A stretch of 64,000 nt of DNA from Cytobacillus pseudoceanisediminis (GTDB lineage Bacteria; Bacillota; Bacilli; Bacillales; Cytobacillaceae). Shown one piece after another: positions 10,371 through 19,955 of the stretch. Position 1 is the stretch's first letter, and each line of letters opens with the position of its first letter. Location of the stretch: contig NZ_CP097349.1 of the NCBI RefSeq assembly GCF_023516215.1, positions 4,182,001-4,246,000 of the forward strand, written 5' to 3'. The position numbers and the translations under genes are program-made. Under the pieces are notes generated by a model, which was given only the letters and a program-made list of their open reading frames with translations, searched no databases and was not told the origin of the DNA.

Positions 10371-10730
10371 TTTTAAACCTCGTTTTTTGTTTTTTCATCA
10401 TATGTATAGAATTCTCTCCAAGAATTATTATATGCATTTTCTGAATATGGTTCATTATACTTGAAAAGTGCGGACAAAACGGCTTTTATTTTAAATTTTA
10501 AAAAGTAACAGATAAGGATGCGTTATTGACCTCAGATAACTTGAGGGAAAAAGATAATGAACAATACAATGCTTCTTTTTACAATAGTAATAAAAAATAA
10601 CTCTGTTCTTTTAGGTAAGCCCAAAAACCTCTTTAGATATATTACGGAGAACCTTATCACCAATAGTGTTAAAACAAAAAGTTAAACTTGTCCTGGATAA
10701 ACCCTTATTATATAGAAGTTTACAAAAATA
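10371..10730. other. Gene-free interval upstream of the helicase gene
   Basis: About 360 bases between the helicase start and the end of the MocR-type gene. It must hold the helicase promoter and leader on the minus strand. I see AT-rich DNA and only weak short hairpins, no supported gene and no recognised riboswitch. Confidence 0.5.
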
Positions 10731-10754
10731 AGGATACCGTTATTACGGTATCCT
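10731..10754 (-). terminator. Terminator of the MocR-type gene
   Basis: Perfect 9-bp stem AGGATACCG/CGGTATCCT. On the minus strand it is followed by TTATTTTTG. It lies just past the stop of the gene ending at 10762. Confidence 0.85.
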
Positions 10755-10761
10755 CATAAAT

Positions 10762-12215
10762 TCAATTCATAGAAGAATTTTTAATAAGTTGTGCTAAATA
10801 AACCAGCCCTTCTTCTAGTTGATCCATTGAAGCATATGAATAGGAAATGCGAAGGTGCTGATCATCATTATTATCATACACACTACCTGGATTTAATAAA
10901 ATTCCTTCTCGAAGGGCTGCGTTAAATAGCTTTCGGGTGGAAACACCTGTTAGTAATTTAAGCCAGATATAAAATCCACCTTTTGGGGTCTTCCATGTTG
11001 CTATATCGGAAAAATATTTCTCTAAAATTTGAATGGTGAAATCCCTTCTGAATCTTAATTCCTCTTTCGTTTCCTTTAAGAAGCCCTCATACATACCACT
11101 ACGAAGCCATTTGTCTACAGCATATTGTGATAAGGAACTTGAGCCATAATCTGTTTGCATCTTTATATCTGCCAAACGTTCAATAACAGGTTCGGGTCCT
11201 ACAATCCAACCGATTCGTAAACCGGGGCTCAATGTTTTGGACATGCTTCCTATATACAGGACATTTCCTTGTGTATCATTAGCTTTCAAAGGATTTGGCG
11301 GAGGGTTTTCAAACCATAAATCGCCATAAACATCATCCTCGATGATAGGTAAAGACTCCCTTTGACAAACCTTTATTAATTCAAGCCGCCTTTTTTCAGG
11401 CATTAATGTGCCGGTTGGATTGTGAAAAGTGGGTATCGTATAGAGTATAGCCGCATGATGCTGCCGCTTCATACGCCCAATTGAGTCACTTTTAATTCCT
11501 TCTTTGTCAAGTGGAATACCCAATAAATTCATTCCAGCCGATTGGAAAACGTGTACGGAGTTTAAATAGGATGGTGATTCATGAAGTATTGTTGAGCCTC
11601 TTTTTAATACTCCAATGGAAATCAATTGAAGCGCTTGTAGTCCTCCAGAAACAATTAAAATCGATTCGGGGAAGCTTCAATTCCCTTTGTTCTTAAATAT
11701 GCACTAACGGTTTTACGTAAAGATAGGCTCCCTTTAGACTCCATGTATCCAAGCGATAAAGACTGCTCAGTATCTATTTGCAGTATTTGCCCCATTTTTT
11801 TGCTGGGTAACAAGTCTGGTGAAAGTTCTCCTGTCCCAAGCCTAATCATAGCAGGGTCTGCTTCTGCTTTATTAATTTCTTGGATGATATTTATATTTGG
11901 TTTATGAATACCGGATTTTACATAACTAATCCAATCTGGAGGAGGAGTGGAAGCAAGCAGGCTCCATGTATTGTTAATCACCCTAGTACCGCTCCCAACC
12001 TTAGATTCAATTAGTCCATCGGCAGCCAGTTCTTCAAGTGCAGTTACAATGGTACTGCGATTTACTTGAAATCGTTTTGCTAAATTTCTTTGTGGTGGTA
12101 TTTTAGTGCCTAATGTCCATTCACCGTTCATTATTTTGTTTTTCATAAAATCATATATTTGCTGATGTAAAGGAACAACAGAATTTTTTTCTGGCTTCCA
12201 ATCTAATTCAGACAT
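10762..12215 (-). CDS. MocR/PdxR-like GntR-aminotransferase regulator (one apparent frameshift)
   Basis: Transcription factor with an N-terminal GntR winged helix (about 1-80, HQQIYDFMKNKIMNGEW...RNLAKRFQVNRSTI) and a C-terminal class-I aminotransferase-like domain that binds PLP (SMSKTLSPGLRIG holds the Schiff-base Lys). A base missing from the G-run 11668-11671 splits the frame; adding it restores EASPESILIVSGGLQAL and about 484 aa. It is divergent from a LysE-type exporter with a twin-repeat operator between them, so it probably controls amino-acid export. The effector is unknown. Confidence 0.88.
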
Positions 12216-12246
12216 AGGCTATCTCCAATCATTTTTTAAAATTATA

Positions 12247-12282
12247 CCAAATGGTTGGTTAGACTCCCATCCAAATGGTTGG
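12247..12282. promoter_or_regulatory. Twin-repeat operator of the MocR-type regulator
   Basis: CCAAATGGTTGG occurs twice as a direct repeat (12247-12258 and 12271-12282), 24 bp centre to centre. Each copy is itself an imperfect palindrome (CCAA-N4-TTGG). It lies in the 118-bp divergent promoter region between the regulator and the exporter. Paired direct repeats are typical of MocR/PdxR operators. Confidence 0.75.
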
Positions 12283-12333
12283 AGACATATGACTCGTCCT
12301 TAGCTATTCTAGATAAGAATAGGGGGAATCAAA

Positions 12334-12954
12334 ATGGAACCATTATTTCATGGGATGATATTGGCATTTGGATTAATCTTACCTTTAGGAGTTCAAAATG
12401 TATTTGTATTTAATCAAGGAGCGACACACAACAAATTCACCTATGCTTTACCTGCAATTATTACAGCAGGGGTTTGTGATACAATACTGATTTATTTGGC
12501 TGTTGCCGGGGTATCCATTATTGTTTTTAGTTTTGAATGGTTAAAGGTTTTGTTATTTTTTGTGGGATTCCTTTTCTTAGTTTATATGGGTTGGATTATG
12601 TGGAAAAACACACCCGAAATAAACGCTAATCAAGAACAAAACCGTTTTTCTGCACGTCGTCAGGTTACTTTTGCCGCTTCTGTCTCATTACTTAATCCTC
12701 ATGCTATTATGGATACTATTGGAGTTATAGGAACTAGTTCATTGGCTTATACAGGATATGAGAAATGGGTGTTTAGCGTGGCTTGTATAATGATTTCCTG
12801 GATCTGGTTCTTTTTCTTAGCAATTTCTGGAAGGAAAATTGGTCAATTTGATAAAAATGGTAAGTTCTTAAAATATATGAATCAAGTTTCCGCTCTTATT
12901 ATATGGGCTATGGCTATTTATATGGGATATCAACTGTACTCATTATTAAGTTAG
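12334..12954 (+). CDS. LysE/ArgO-family amino-acid exporter
   Basis: Membrane protein of 206 aa with about six TM helices. The N-terminus FHGMILAFGLILPLGVQNVFVFNQG carries the LysE-family PLGVQN motif, and SLLNPHAIMDTIGVIG is the second conserved family segment. ATG follows AGGGGGAATC. It is divergent from the MocR-type regulator, which makes a regulator/exporter pair likely. The substrate is probably a basic or otherwise toxic amino acid; I cannot tell which. Confidence 0.9.
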   Translation: MEPLFHGMILAFGLILPLGVQNVFVFNQGATHNKFTYALPAIITAGVCDTILIYLAVAGVSIIVFSFEWLKVLLFFVGFLFLVYMGWIMWKNTPEINANQEQNRFSARRQVTFAASVSLLNPHAIMDTIGVIGTSSLAYTGYEKWVFSVACIMISWIWFFFLAISGRKIGQFDKNGKFLKYMNQVSALIIWAMAIYMGYQLYSLLS

Positions 12955-13113
12955 CATGAACTTTAGGAAGCTTTACCATAAATGCAAAGTGAACCGTATT
13001 ATAAGCAGCTTTTAAATCCAATTAGTTACATGGTGGTCTTCCTTGATGTTTCATAACAGTTAGAACAAGATTATACTAATTTGTAATATGCTATATAAAA
13101 AGGGGGTCATAAA

Positions 13114-13611
13114 GTGAGGCAACTTTATATAAAGCAGAAGGTGTTTAGTCTTAGTGGCAAATTTACAGTAAAGGATGAGCAGGAGAACGATGTATATTAT
13201 GTAGAGGGAAGTTTTATGCAAATTCCAAAGACATTCTCTGTTATGAATACAGCAAGAGATGAAATAGCTCTCATTACGAAAAAGGTGTTCAGCTTTTTAC
13301 CGAAATTTTTTGTTGAGGTAAATGGCCGAGAGGTGCTGACGATTAAGAAGGAGTTATCCTTCTTTAAAGCACGATATACGATTGATGCGGCAGGGATTGA
13401 AGTACATGGTAATTGGTGGGATATGGACTTTCAGGTATTACAGCATGGCGAAGTTGCAGGGAAAGTGAGCAAGGAGTGGTTTACTTGGGGCGACAGCTAC
13501 AAGGTTCAAATTTTAGATGAAGAGATGGAAGCTATCATAATTGCACTCGTTGTTGCAATTGATTGTGTGAAGGCCGACCAGGCAGCTGCTTCCTCCGCAG
13601 CGACACCATAA
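13114..13611 (+). CDS. LURP-one/YxjI (tubby-like) family protein
   Basis: A 165-aa protein with the pattern of the LURP-one-related/YxjI family: MRQLYIKQKVFSLSGKFTVKDEQ, an EGSFMQIPKTF strand pair, LPKFFVEVNG and a C-terminal helix ALVVAIDCVKADQAAA. The fold is a tubby-like beta barrel around one hydrophobic helix; the molecular function in bacteria is unclear. GTG start after AAAAAGGGGG. Stand-alone gene, followed by a hairpin terminator at 13684. Confidence 0.8.
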   Translation: MRQLYIKQKVFSLSGKFTVKDEQENDVYYVEGSFMQIPKTFSVMNTARDEIALITKKVFSFLPKFFVEVNGREVLTIKKELSFFKARYTIDAAGIEVHGNWWDMDFQVLQHGEVAGKVSKEWFTWGDSYKVQILDEEMEAIIIALVVAIDCVKADQAAASSAATP

Positions 13612-13683
13612 CGTGGGAATAAATAATAAAAGGCAGAAGAATTAAAAAAAGTCCGGTGAACCATACACAAGAAATAACAATAA

Positions 13684-13737
13684 AAAAGTGCCCAACCCAG
13701 ATGTTATAAAGGGAAAAGGCACTTTTCCTACTTTTTT
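13684..13737. terminator. Bidirectional terminator after the LURP-one gene
   Basis: Stem AAAAGTGCC (13684-13692)/GGCACTTTT (13718-13726) with a 25-nt loop and a T-rich tail. It lies between the LURP-one gene and a minus-strand gene remnant. Confidence 0.7.
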
Positions 13738-13754
13738 ATTTCTCTTTCTAATAA

Positions 13755-14006
13755 ACCTCCCGATCCTCAGCCACTTTCAATACTCTTCCAGGAGAAAGAT
13801 CATTATTAGTTCTTGTTCGCTGCAACCGTTCTTCAAAGTAAGCATTCAACTAAGGGTCAGTACAAATTTTTGTCCTCTGGTCATAAGAGTCCGGTACGTA
13901 TTGCGTATAATTTGATCAGCTGCTGCTTGCGCTTTCTCAGAGTCCATTTTTGCTAGAGTTTTAATGCCACTTAAAGATTGATCTGTCTTGGCATGTGGAT
14001 TACCTT
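13755..14006 (-). pseudogene. Remnant of a DUF2075-type helicase C-terminus
   Basis: On the minus strand a short open stretch (about 14004 to the stop at 13846) reads GNPHAKTDQSL..., ADQIIRNTYRTLMTRGQK. I recognise this as the C-terminal signature of DUF2075/Schlafen-AAA-like superfamily I helicases. A second frame downstream (to about 13757) gives YFEERLQRTRTNND..., which may be the rest of the tail. No upstream part of the gene is present, so this is a decayed fragment, possibly left when the toxin locus was inserted or rearranged. Domain call from memory. Confidence 0.5.
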
Positions 14007-14173
14007 GCCACTCTCATTTGTTAAGTCGGAATCAATGATGACACAGCATATTTAAACAATTCAAAAGGAACTTTTTACACTATTTCATGCCAAAATTCCT
14101 ATTCAACTAAGTGCCAGAGTCCTTTAAGATGGAAATAGAAGAAAATGGAATTTATAATACGGAGCTGATTCTG

Positions 14174-15891
14174 TTGAAAATTCTTGAAGTAGATTCCTTG
14201 CTTGCAGGAATCCGTGAAACCAGCAATCAATTATCGATTCTTAAGGAGCAGGTAAATCAAGTTCAGTTGTCCATCCAGGAGCTGGTGTCTCTTGAAGATG
14301 CGTTCAAAGGACAGGGCGGCCAGGCCATACGCGCTTTTTATCAGGAATGCCACCAGCCATTCTTGCAATTCCTTGAATCCTGGATTGAGGAGTATCGATC
14401 CTATTTAAAGAGTTTCATAGGTTCATTGAGTAGTCTTGAACCCTCCCCTTCAGGCTTTATCCGCCAGGAATTTCTGGAGCATGAACTCAAACAGGGGCTG
14501 AGAACCACTCTGCAGATTACTGCTGAGCTGACACAGGAAGCGAATAACATCATGAAGTCCGTAAGCGATATTGTTGCGCTTCCGCGGCTGGAGGATGGCC
14601 GCTTTATTCAGGCAACAAAGAGCGCTGAGGACTCAAGCCGCGAAACCGTTGAGAAATTGGAGGACTTCGACCATCGGGAAACGGCTGCACTGGACCCTCT
14701 CCTGCAAGATCTATCCCTCATGAACCAATACATCCAAAAAGTCGCGGGCTTGTTTCAAAGCGGCATCTTATCTGTGGCCCAATACCAGCCTGAATCTCTC
14801 AACTGGAAGGATTTCCACGAGGAAATATCGAATCCCAATCCAGAAAGCGGGCAAAGTATTCTTCAAGATATAGCTGAAGGAGCCATTGAGGGGGCATCCA
14901 AGGCTGTAGGGGACACATGGGAAGGGCTGAAGTCGACCTATGAGCTGGGCAGAACCATCCTGGGACCATTTAGTCCGCTGTATTTAGGAAGTGAATTGCT
15001 GTTTAACCGTGACCAGCTGCTCGAAAACCAAAGGAAGCACCAGGAATTTTACTTAGGCATTATAAATGACCCTATAGTAAAAGTGCGCCGGGCTTTAGAT
15101 ATGCCGAAATATATATGGTCCGCTGTCACCACCGCCTGGGAGCGGGATGTCGTATATGGGGATGCCAAAAGCCGGACAGCCTTCTTTACCTATGGCCTGA
15201 CTTCCCTGGGAATTGGCATTCTTGGGGATAAGGGGATTGGGAAAGCTGGAACCATTGCTAAGACGGTTGGCCAGGCTGGTAAAGGAGAGAAGGCACTTTC
15301 TATTTACACGCCGGTTCAGACACCGGCCATGGCTGGAGGGAGACTGGCTCAGGGGCCTGTGCCTTATAATGTTATTAATGATCCGTTGACGAAGATTAAG
15401 ACGGTGACTGATGATGTGTTTGGGATTAAGGGTACGGGCAAAGCTGCGGGGCTAAAATCAAGAAAATTATCTTCTGAACAAATTGAATTAGATTGGCTAG
15501 ATGACAAGTATACTGCTGTAGAAGTAAAAGGAACAGTTAATGTTGGAGGAAAGAAAGTAGATGTATCAAGAAGAGTGTACCAAATTGAGATTGATAAAAA
15601 TTATGTACCTAATAATCCGAAGGCACTAGGAAAGTCGAATGGAGAATTAATGGAAAAGGGAAATCCCCATATATTGTAAAAGACGGAGTGGAAAGTAAAG
15701 TTGAATTACACCATTTAGTTCAAAAAGAACCTGGTGGAATGGTTGAAATTGCGGAGTTAACTCATGATAAATACGATTCGACGCTACATGGTTTAGTTGA
15801 AAATGGAAAAAGTTTTAGGAATAATCCAGAACTCGAAAAAATGTATAATAACTTTAGAAGTAACTATTGGAAAATGCGTGCTAGTGAGTAA
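14174..15891 (+). CDS. LXG polymorphic toxin with C-terminal LHH nuclease (one apparent frameshift)
   Basis: Predicted type VII-secreted antibacterial toxin. Start TTG 14174 is chosen because GGAG lies about 9 bases upstream and the product starts MKILEVDSLLAGI like other LXG proteins; the open frame extends upstream to 14111. Corrected length is about 572 aa: LXG helical domain (about 1-200), a hydrophobic/Gly-rich pre-toxin linker (about 220-435), and a nuclease tip with VELHHLVQKEPGGMVEI...HGLVENGKSFRNN, the LHH subclass of the HNH/ENDO VII superfamily. One base is missing in the A-run 15654-15657, just before the tip. An SMI1/KNR4-type immunity gene follows. No WXG chaperones or secretion genes are in the window. 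Confidence 0.88.
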
Positions 15892-15909
15892 TAGGAGTGA
15901 GTTTAATTG

Positions 15910-16335
15910 ATGAATGAAAGAATTATAAAGATGATCGAAAAATATGGTGAAGAAGATGATTTTTTTGGAGAAGTATCAGAAGAATATATTAATAAGGCTG
16001 AAGAAAGACTTAAAGTTAAATTTCCTCGAAGTTACCGCAATTTTATAAAAAAATATGGTTCGGGAGGAATATGTGGAGTGGAGCTTGAAGGTGTTCAGGG
16101 GAATTTAGGAGCATCTGTAGTTAATGCAACAGAGAGATGGAGAAAATTAGGGTTGGGTTTGAACTTAATTGTTTTAGAGGACTCGGGAGAATTTGTTAGA
16201 TGTATGTATAGTGCAGATATTAAAGATGACAGAGTATTTAGTTGGGAAAGGGCGGGGACAGATTTACACCCAAGGTATAATACATTTGACGACTATGTAA
16301 TAGACATATTTCAAGAAGGAATTGATAACTGGTAA
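15910..16335 (+). CDS. SMI1/KNR4 (SUKH) family immunity protein for the LHH toxin
   Basis: Acidic protein of about 141 aa with the SUKH pattern: EEYINKAEERLKVKFPRSYRNFIKKYGSGGI near the N-terminus and DRVFSWERAGTDL...YNTFDDYVIDIF at the C-terminus. It would bind and block the adjacent nuclease tip. ATG 15910 follows AGGAGTGAGTTTAAT; a TTG sits one codon upstream. It begins 18 bases after the toxin stop and its AT-rich composition matches the toxin tip rather than the LXG part, as usual for exchangeable toxin/immunity cassettes. Confidence 0.8.
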   Translation: MNERIIKMIEKYGEEDDFFGEVSEEYINKAEERLKVKFPRSYRNFIKKYGSGGICGVELEGVQGNLGASVVNATERWRKLGLGLNLIVLEDSGEFVRCMYSADIKDDRVFSWERAGTDLHPRYNTFDDYVIDIFQEGIDNW

Positions 16336-16514
16336 AAAAACAATGAGGTGAATCCAAGGGATACTTATTAATCAATTGCACTTGATGTCAACTGGGACTG
16401 AACCCGTTTTCGGTACAGTAATGAAAGCACCTTTAACCAGCTACCAAAAATTAATAAAATAATAGGTATAGGATTTAAGGAATTGAATCTATCTAATTTT
16501 ATAAAGGAATTCAC

Positions 16515-16547
16515 AGGTGGGCTACAGGAGATGTTGGCTCACCTTTT
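16515..16547 (+). terminator. Terminator-like hairpin after the first immunity gene
   Basis: Stem AGGTGGGC/GCTCACCT (one G-T pair) followed by TTTTG. The remaining 16336-16514 contains no gene I can support. Confidence 0.6.
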
Positions 16548-16607
16548 GTTCTGTTAGGGAACTTAAAAGGGTCTATGATGACATGCCGAATTCTCTTTGC
16601 TTCGTAG

Positions 16608-17186
16608 CGGGATGTCGTAAATGGAGACGCCAAAAGCCGGACAGCCTTCTTTACCTATGGCCTGACTTCAATTGGGATTGGTATTCTTGGGGATAAGGGG
16701 ATAGGAAAGCCAGGCACGATAGCCAAGACGGTTGGCCAGGCTGGTAAAGGAGAGAAGACACTTCCGATTTACAAGCCGGTTCAGACACCAGCAGTGGCTG
16801 GAGGACTGGCTCAGGGGTCGTTCCCATATAATGTTCTTTATGATCCTTTAACGAAGATCAAGAGGGTGACAGAGAAAGTATTTGGAGTTAAGGGTAAAAA
16901 TCACTCTATTTATATTGACCAAATTGATTATGGAGCTTATTTGAAAAAGAACAAAGGTGAACCACCAAGTGATATGTATGATCCTCATGCCCATCATATT
17001 GTATTAAGAAAGGAAATGGGAAAGCTCAACAGGAATTAGTATAAAGAAGGACAGGAAATATTAAAAGAATATGACATTGATCCAATTTTGGGGCTTGAAA
17101 ACCTGGTATGGGCACCAAATAGAGTCAAGGGTCAACATGGAATTGAAGCACTTAGGAATGGGCTACCAATGACGAATATACTGTGA
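16608..17186 (+). pseudogene. Orphan toxin tip: LXG linker remnant plus AHH nuclease
   Basis: Begins abruptly after a TAG (16605-16607) with RDVVNGDAKSRTAFFTYGL, the LXG pre-toxin linker of the neighbouring toxins, and continues to a different tip, DMYDPHAHHIVLRKEMGK, the AHH subclass of HNH/ENDO VII nucleases. An in-frame TAG at 17037-17039 interrupts it; the same frame then gives GQEILKEYDIDPILGLENLVWAPNRVKGQHGIEALR, typical of AHH domains. There is no LXG domain, no good start codon and no immunity gene of its own. This is an orphan cassette that could enter a full-length toxin by recombination through the linker, or a relic of past exchange. Confidence 0.75.
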
Positions 17187-17209
17187 TTAATAATCATAAA
17201 GACTAGGTA

Positions 17210-18487
17210 ACGCTAGGCATCAAAGCGAGCCAAGGATTCAAGCCGCGAAACGTTGAGAAACTGTATGACTTCGACCATCGGAAAACGGCTGCACTGGACC
17301 CTCTCCTGCATGATTTATCCCTCATGAACCAGTACCTCCAAAAAATGGCGGTCATATTCCAAAGCGGCAACTTATCTCTAACCCATTATCAGCCAAAAAC
17401 TCTTTCCTGGAAGGATTTCCATGAGGAAATATCGAATCCCAATCCAGAAAGCGAGCAAAGTATCCTTCATGATATGGCTGAAGGAGTCATCGAGGGTGCA
17501 TCCAAAGCTATAGAAGATACATGGGAAGGACTGAAGTCAACCTATGAGCTGGGACGGACCATCATGGGGCCGTTCAGTCCGTTGTTTTTGGGCAATGAAT
17601 TTCTGTTTAACCGTGACCAGCTTCTTGAAAACCAAAGGAAGCATCGGGAATTTTATTTAGGCATTTTAAATGACCCCATAGGAAAAGCACGCCAGGCTCT
17701 GGATATGCCGAAATATATATGGTCCGCTGTCTCAAGTGCCTGGGAGCGAGATGTCATAAATGGTAGTGCCAAGAGCCGGACAGCCTTCTTTACCTATGGC
17801 CTGACTTCCCTGGGAATTGGCATTCTTGGGGATAAGGGGATTGGGAAAGCTGGAACCATTGCTAAGACAGTTGGCCAGGCTGGTAAAGGAGAGAAGGCAC
17901 TTTCTATTTACACGCCGGTTCAGACACCGGCCATGGCTGGAGGGAGACTGGCTCAGGGGCCTGTGCCGTATAATGTTCTTAATGATCCGTTTACGAAGAT
18001 TAAGGCGGTGACTGATGATGTGTTTGGGGTTAAGGGTACGGGTAAAAGTAATTTAGAAGTCCAATTTACCAAAGAACAACTTGCCACTAAACCGTCATAT
18101 TCGCCTGCCCCGGATAAATGGACAAAGAAAGGCGGTAAAGTGACAATTGATGAAGATGGCACTTGGGTGTATACAAATAAAAAGGGACAGACTGTAAGGT
18201 ATCCTGATGGTTATCCAGACTTCACTGAATATGCACATCCAACTGTTAAGCCGGTAGAAATTGAAATTGCAAATCCAACCAATCGTCCATTGGATTATAA
18301 AAATGCTAATGTAGAGGCAGGATTAAGTAAAGATTCTGATCCTCCTGTGCCCGCATTAGATAAGCCACCTGTGGGATATATCTGGCATCATCATCAAAAT
18401 GGGAAAACGATGATTCTAGTAGATAAAGATATTCATAGACAATTTACTCATACGGGAGGAGTATCGACAGTTAATGGAAAAAAATAA
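17210..18487 (+). pseudogene. 5'-truncated LXG toxin with C-terminal WHH nuclease
   Basis: DNA similarity to the full toxin starts inside the LXG region at about 17210; the first ~150 residues are missing. A base missing near 17249 (GAAACGTT versus GAAACCGTT in the intact copy) shifts the frame. From 17324 it is open for 387 codons: end of LXG, linker nearly identical in DNA to the first toxin, then a tip with GYIWHHHQNGKTMILVDKDIHRQFTHTGG, the WHH subclass of HNH/ENDO VII. ATG 17324 has no clear ribosome binding site, so expression as a secreted toxin is doubtful. An intact SMI1/KNR4 immunity gene follows. Confidence 0.8.
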
Positions 18488-18501
18488 GGGAGGATATAAA
18501 A

Positions 18502-18951
18502 ATGGTCAAAATTGAAGGTTCTCATAAGAAACTTACTATAGAAGAAATTAAACAGTTTGAAATAGATAATGGTGTGAAATTAACAGAAAAATACACTGAA
18601 TTTTTACTTAAATGGAATGGTGGATACCCGAAAGAAAGTATATTTACTATTTCAGATAAAATGGGAAAAAGTGTTTTGAATGTATTTAATGGTATAGGTG
18701 AAATGTACGATAATCTAGAAAAAGTTATAGATATATACGAATATAGGCTTGCTAAAGGCTTTATACCAATAGCAGATGATCCAGTAGGCAATGTTATATG
18801 CTTAGGTACGGAGGAACCTTTTTACGACAAGATTTATTTTTGGGATCATGAACAGGAACCTGAAGACCCAGATGATATGAGTAATATGTATTTTTTAGCA
18901 AATGATATTGATGAATTTTTAGATAATTTATATGAGGACACAGAAGAATAA
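18502..18951 (+). CDS. SMI1/KNR4 (SUKH) family immunity protein for the WHH toxin
   Basis: Intact 149-aa acidic protein with the classic SUKH-1 pattern: LTIEEIKQFEIDNGVKLTEKYTEFLLKWNGGYP, then FIPIADDPVGNVICLG and FLDNLYEDTEE. ATG follows GGGAGGATATAAAA, 14 bases after the WHH toxin stop. The strong start site and intact frame contrast with the truncated toxin before it. Retaining immunity after losing the toxin is common in such loci, since it protects against kin. Confidence 0.88.
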   Translation: MVKIEGSHKKLTIEEIKQFEIDNGVKLTEKYTEFLLKWNGGYPKESIFTISDKMGKSVLNVFNGIGEMYDNLEKVIDIYEYRLAKGFIPIADDPVGNVICLGTEEPFYDKIYFWDHEQEPEDPDDMSNMYFLANDIDEFLDNLYEDTEE

Positions 18952-19469
18952 AAAGAAGTATTAACATGAAGAACATTATACAGTTATTTTAAAGCACTTG
19001 ATTGTTTAATAGGCAACAAGTGCTTTTGGTGAGAAATTTATGCTTTTGGACAACATAAAAAATGCTTATGAAATTCATAACTCATGATGGTTGTACTATC
19101 ACAGTAATATATTTAATACTTCCTTTGTGAAAGAAGTACGATAAAAAGACGAGATGACATTTTAGAGCCCGAAAGCCTTGTTTGATGCTAAGGGTGCTAA
19201 TAAAGATATTAAGAATTAAAGTGCAGCCATATTCTCTCTTTACTCAGTGGCACTCGCTTTCCAAGGGGCATCCGGAATAGAGATATGCCTGAGCCCACCT
19301 TACTGCCTATATACATTTCCAGAGTTCAGGCACCTGTGTAGTAATTCTAATTTAACGAAACTTTACGAAAAAGTAACAGCACCCCCTAATATAATGGAGA
19401 GGTGCTGTTTTGTAATTGCCTACATGTATTGTCTGTATCATTGTCCTTAGAGTTGAATTATTTCTAACC
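18952..19469. other. Gene-free interval with two terminator hairpins
   Basis: Hairpin 1: AAAGCACTTG (18991-19000)/CAAGTGCTTT (19017-19026), then a short T run, ending the immunity transcript. Hairpin 2: AACAGCACC (19375-19383)/GGTGCTGTT (19401-19409), with T-rich sequence on both strands, suited to ending the minus-strand operon that stops at 19470. Between them I find no convincing gene. Confidence 0.6.
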
Positions 19470-19934
19470 CTAATACTCCCCTCTAATTACAAAAAACGAC
19501 CCCCGAATAACCCCCGCCAATTTAGACTTCCGCCTGGCAAACTTAAACTTCCCTTCTAATTCCTTTGGTATTTCCATTCCCTCAGAAAGTTTAAAACCAA
19601 CAGCACGTTTCTTGGGGTCATCAACCGTATACATGACGTTGACACTAAGGCCATCCTCATAAAAGACGTAGGTCCATTTAATATTTTCGACTTGAAATTG
19701 GGAAGTTTCTAAAGGTTTGGCTGCAAACTCTATATCCCGTTCTTTTTTCAAGATATGGTTTACATAATCAAGGGTTTCCTGGCTTTCGCTGGCAGGTACA
19801 ACGGTAAATTCATGCTTATATTTAGTCATGAAGTAACGGGCCTCATTTGCACGCAAACCAGCAAGGGCTTCCGCTGCCGGTGAAGACTCTAGACCAGCTG
19901 CAGACACATTTTTGAAATCAACAATATAGGACAT
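19470..19934 (-). CDS. Conserved protein of unknown function
   Basis: Soluble protein of about 154 aa starting MSYIVDFKNVSAAGLESSPAAEALAGL. It has no signal peptide or TM segment. I do not recognise the domain. The second ATG (19934) is preferred because AAAGGCGGG lies 6 bases before it and abuts the first ATG (19940). It is probably co-transcribed with the GyrI-like gene 21 bases upstream. Conserved-looking stretches are VENIKWTYVFYEDGLSVNVMY and the basic C-terminus KFARRKSKLAGVIRGSFFVIRG. Confidence 0.75.
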   Translation of the reverse strand: MSYIVDFKNVSAAGLESSPAAEALAGLRANEARYFMTKYKHEFTVVPASESQETLDYVNHILKKERDIEFAAKPLETSQFQVENIKWTYVFYEDGLSVNVMYTVDDPKKRAVGFKLSEGMEIPKELEGKFKFARRKSKLAGVIRGSFFVIRGEY

Positions 19935-19955
19935 TTTCATCCCGCCTTTTATTTC

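Noticed and set aside
13688..13915. Possible 75-aa plus-strand gene
   Set aside because: It starts inside a terminator hairpin, has no ribosome binding site, and overlaps a better-supported minus-strand helicase remnant.
19247..19450. Possible 67-aa plus-strand gene after the WHH immunity gene
   Set aside because: No start site or recognisable protein features; it runs through a terminator hairpin.
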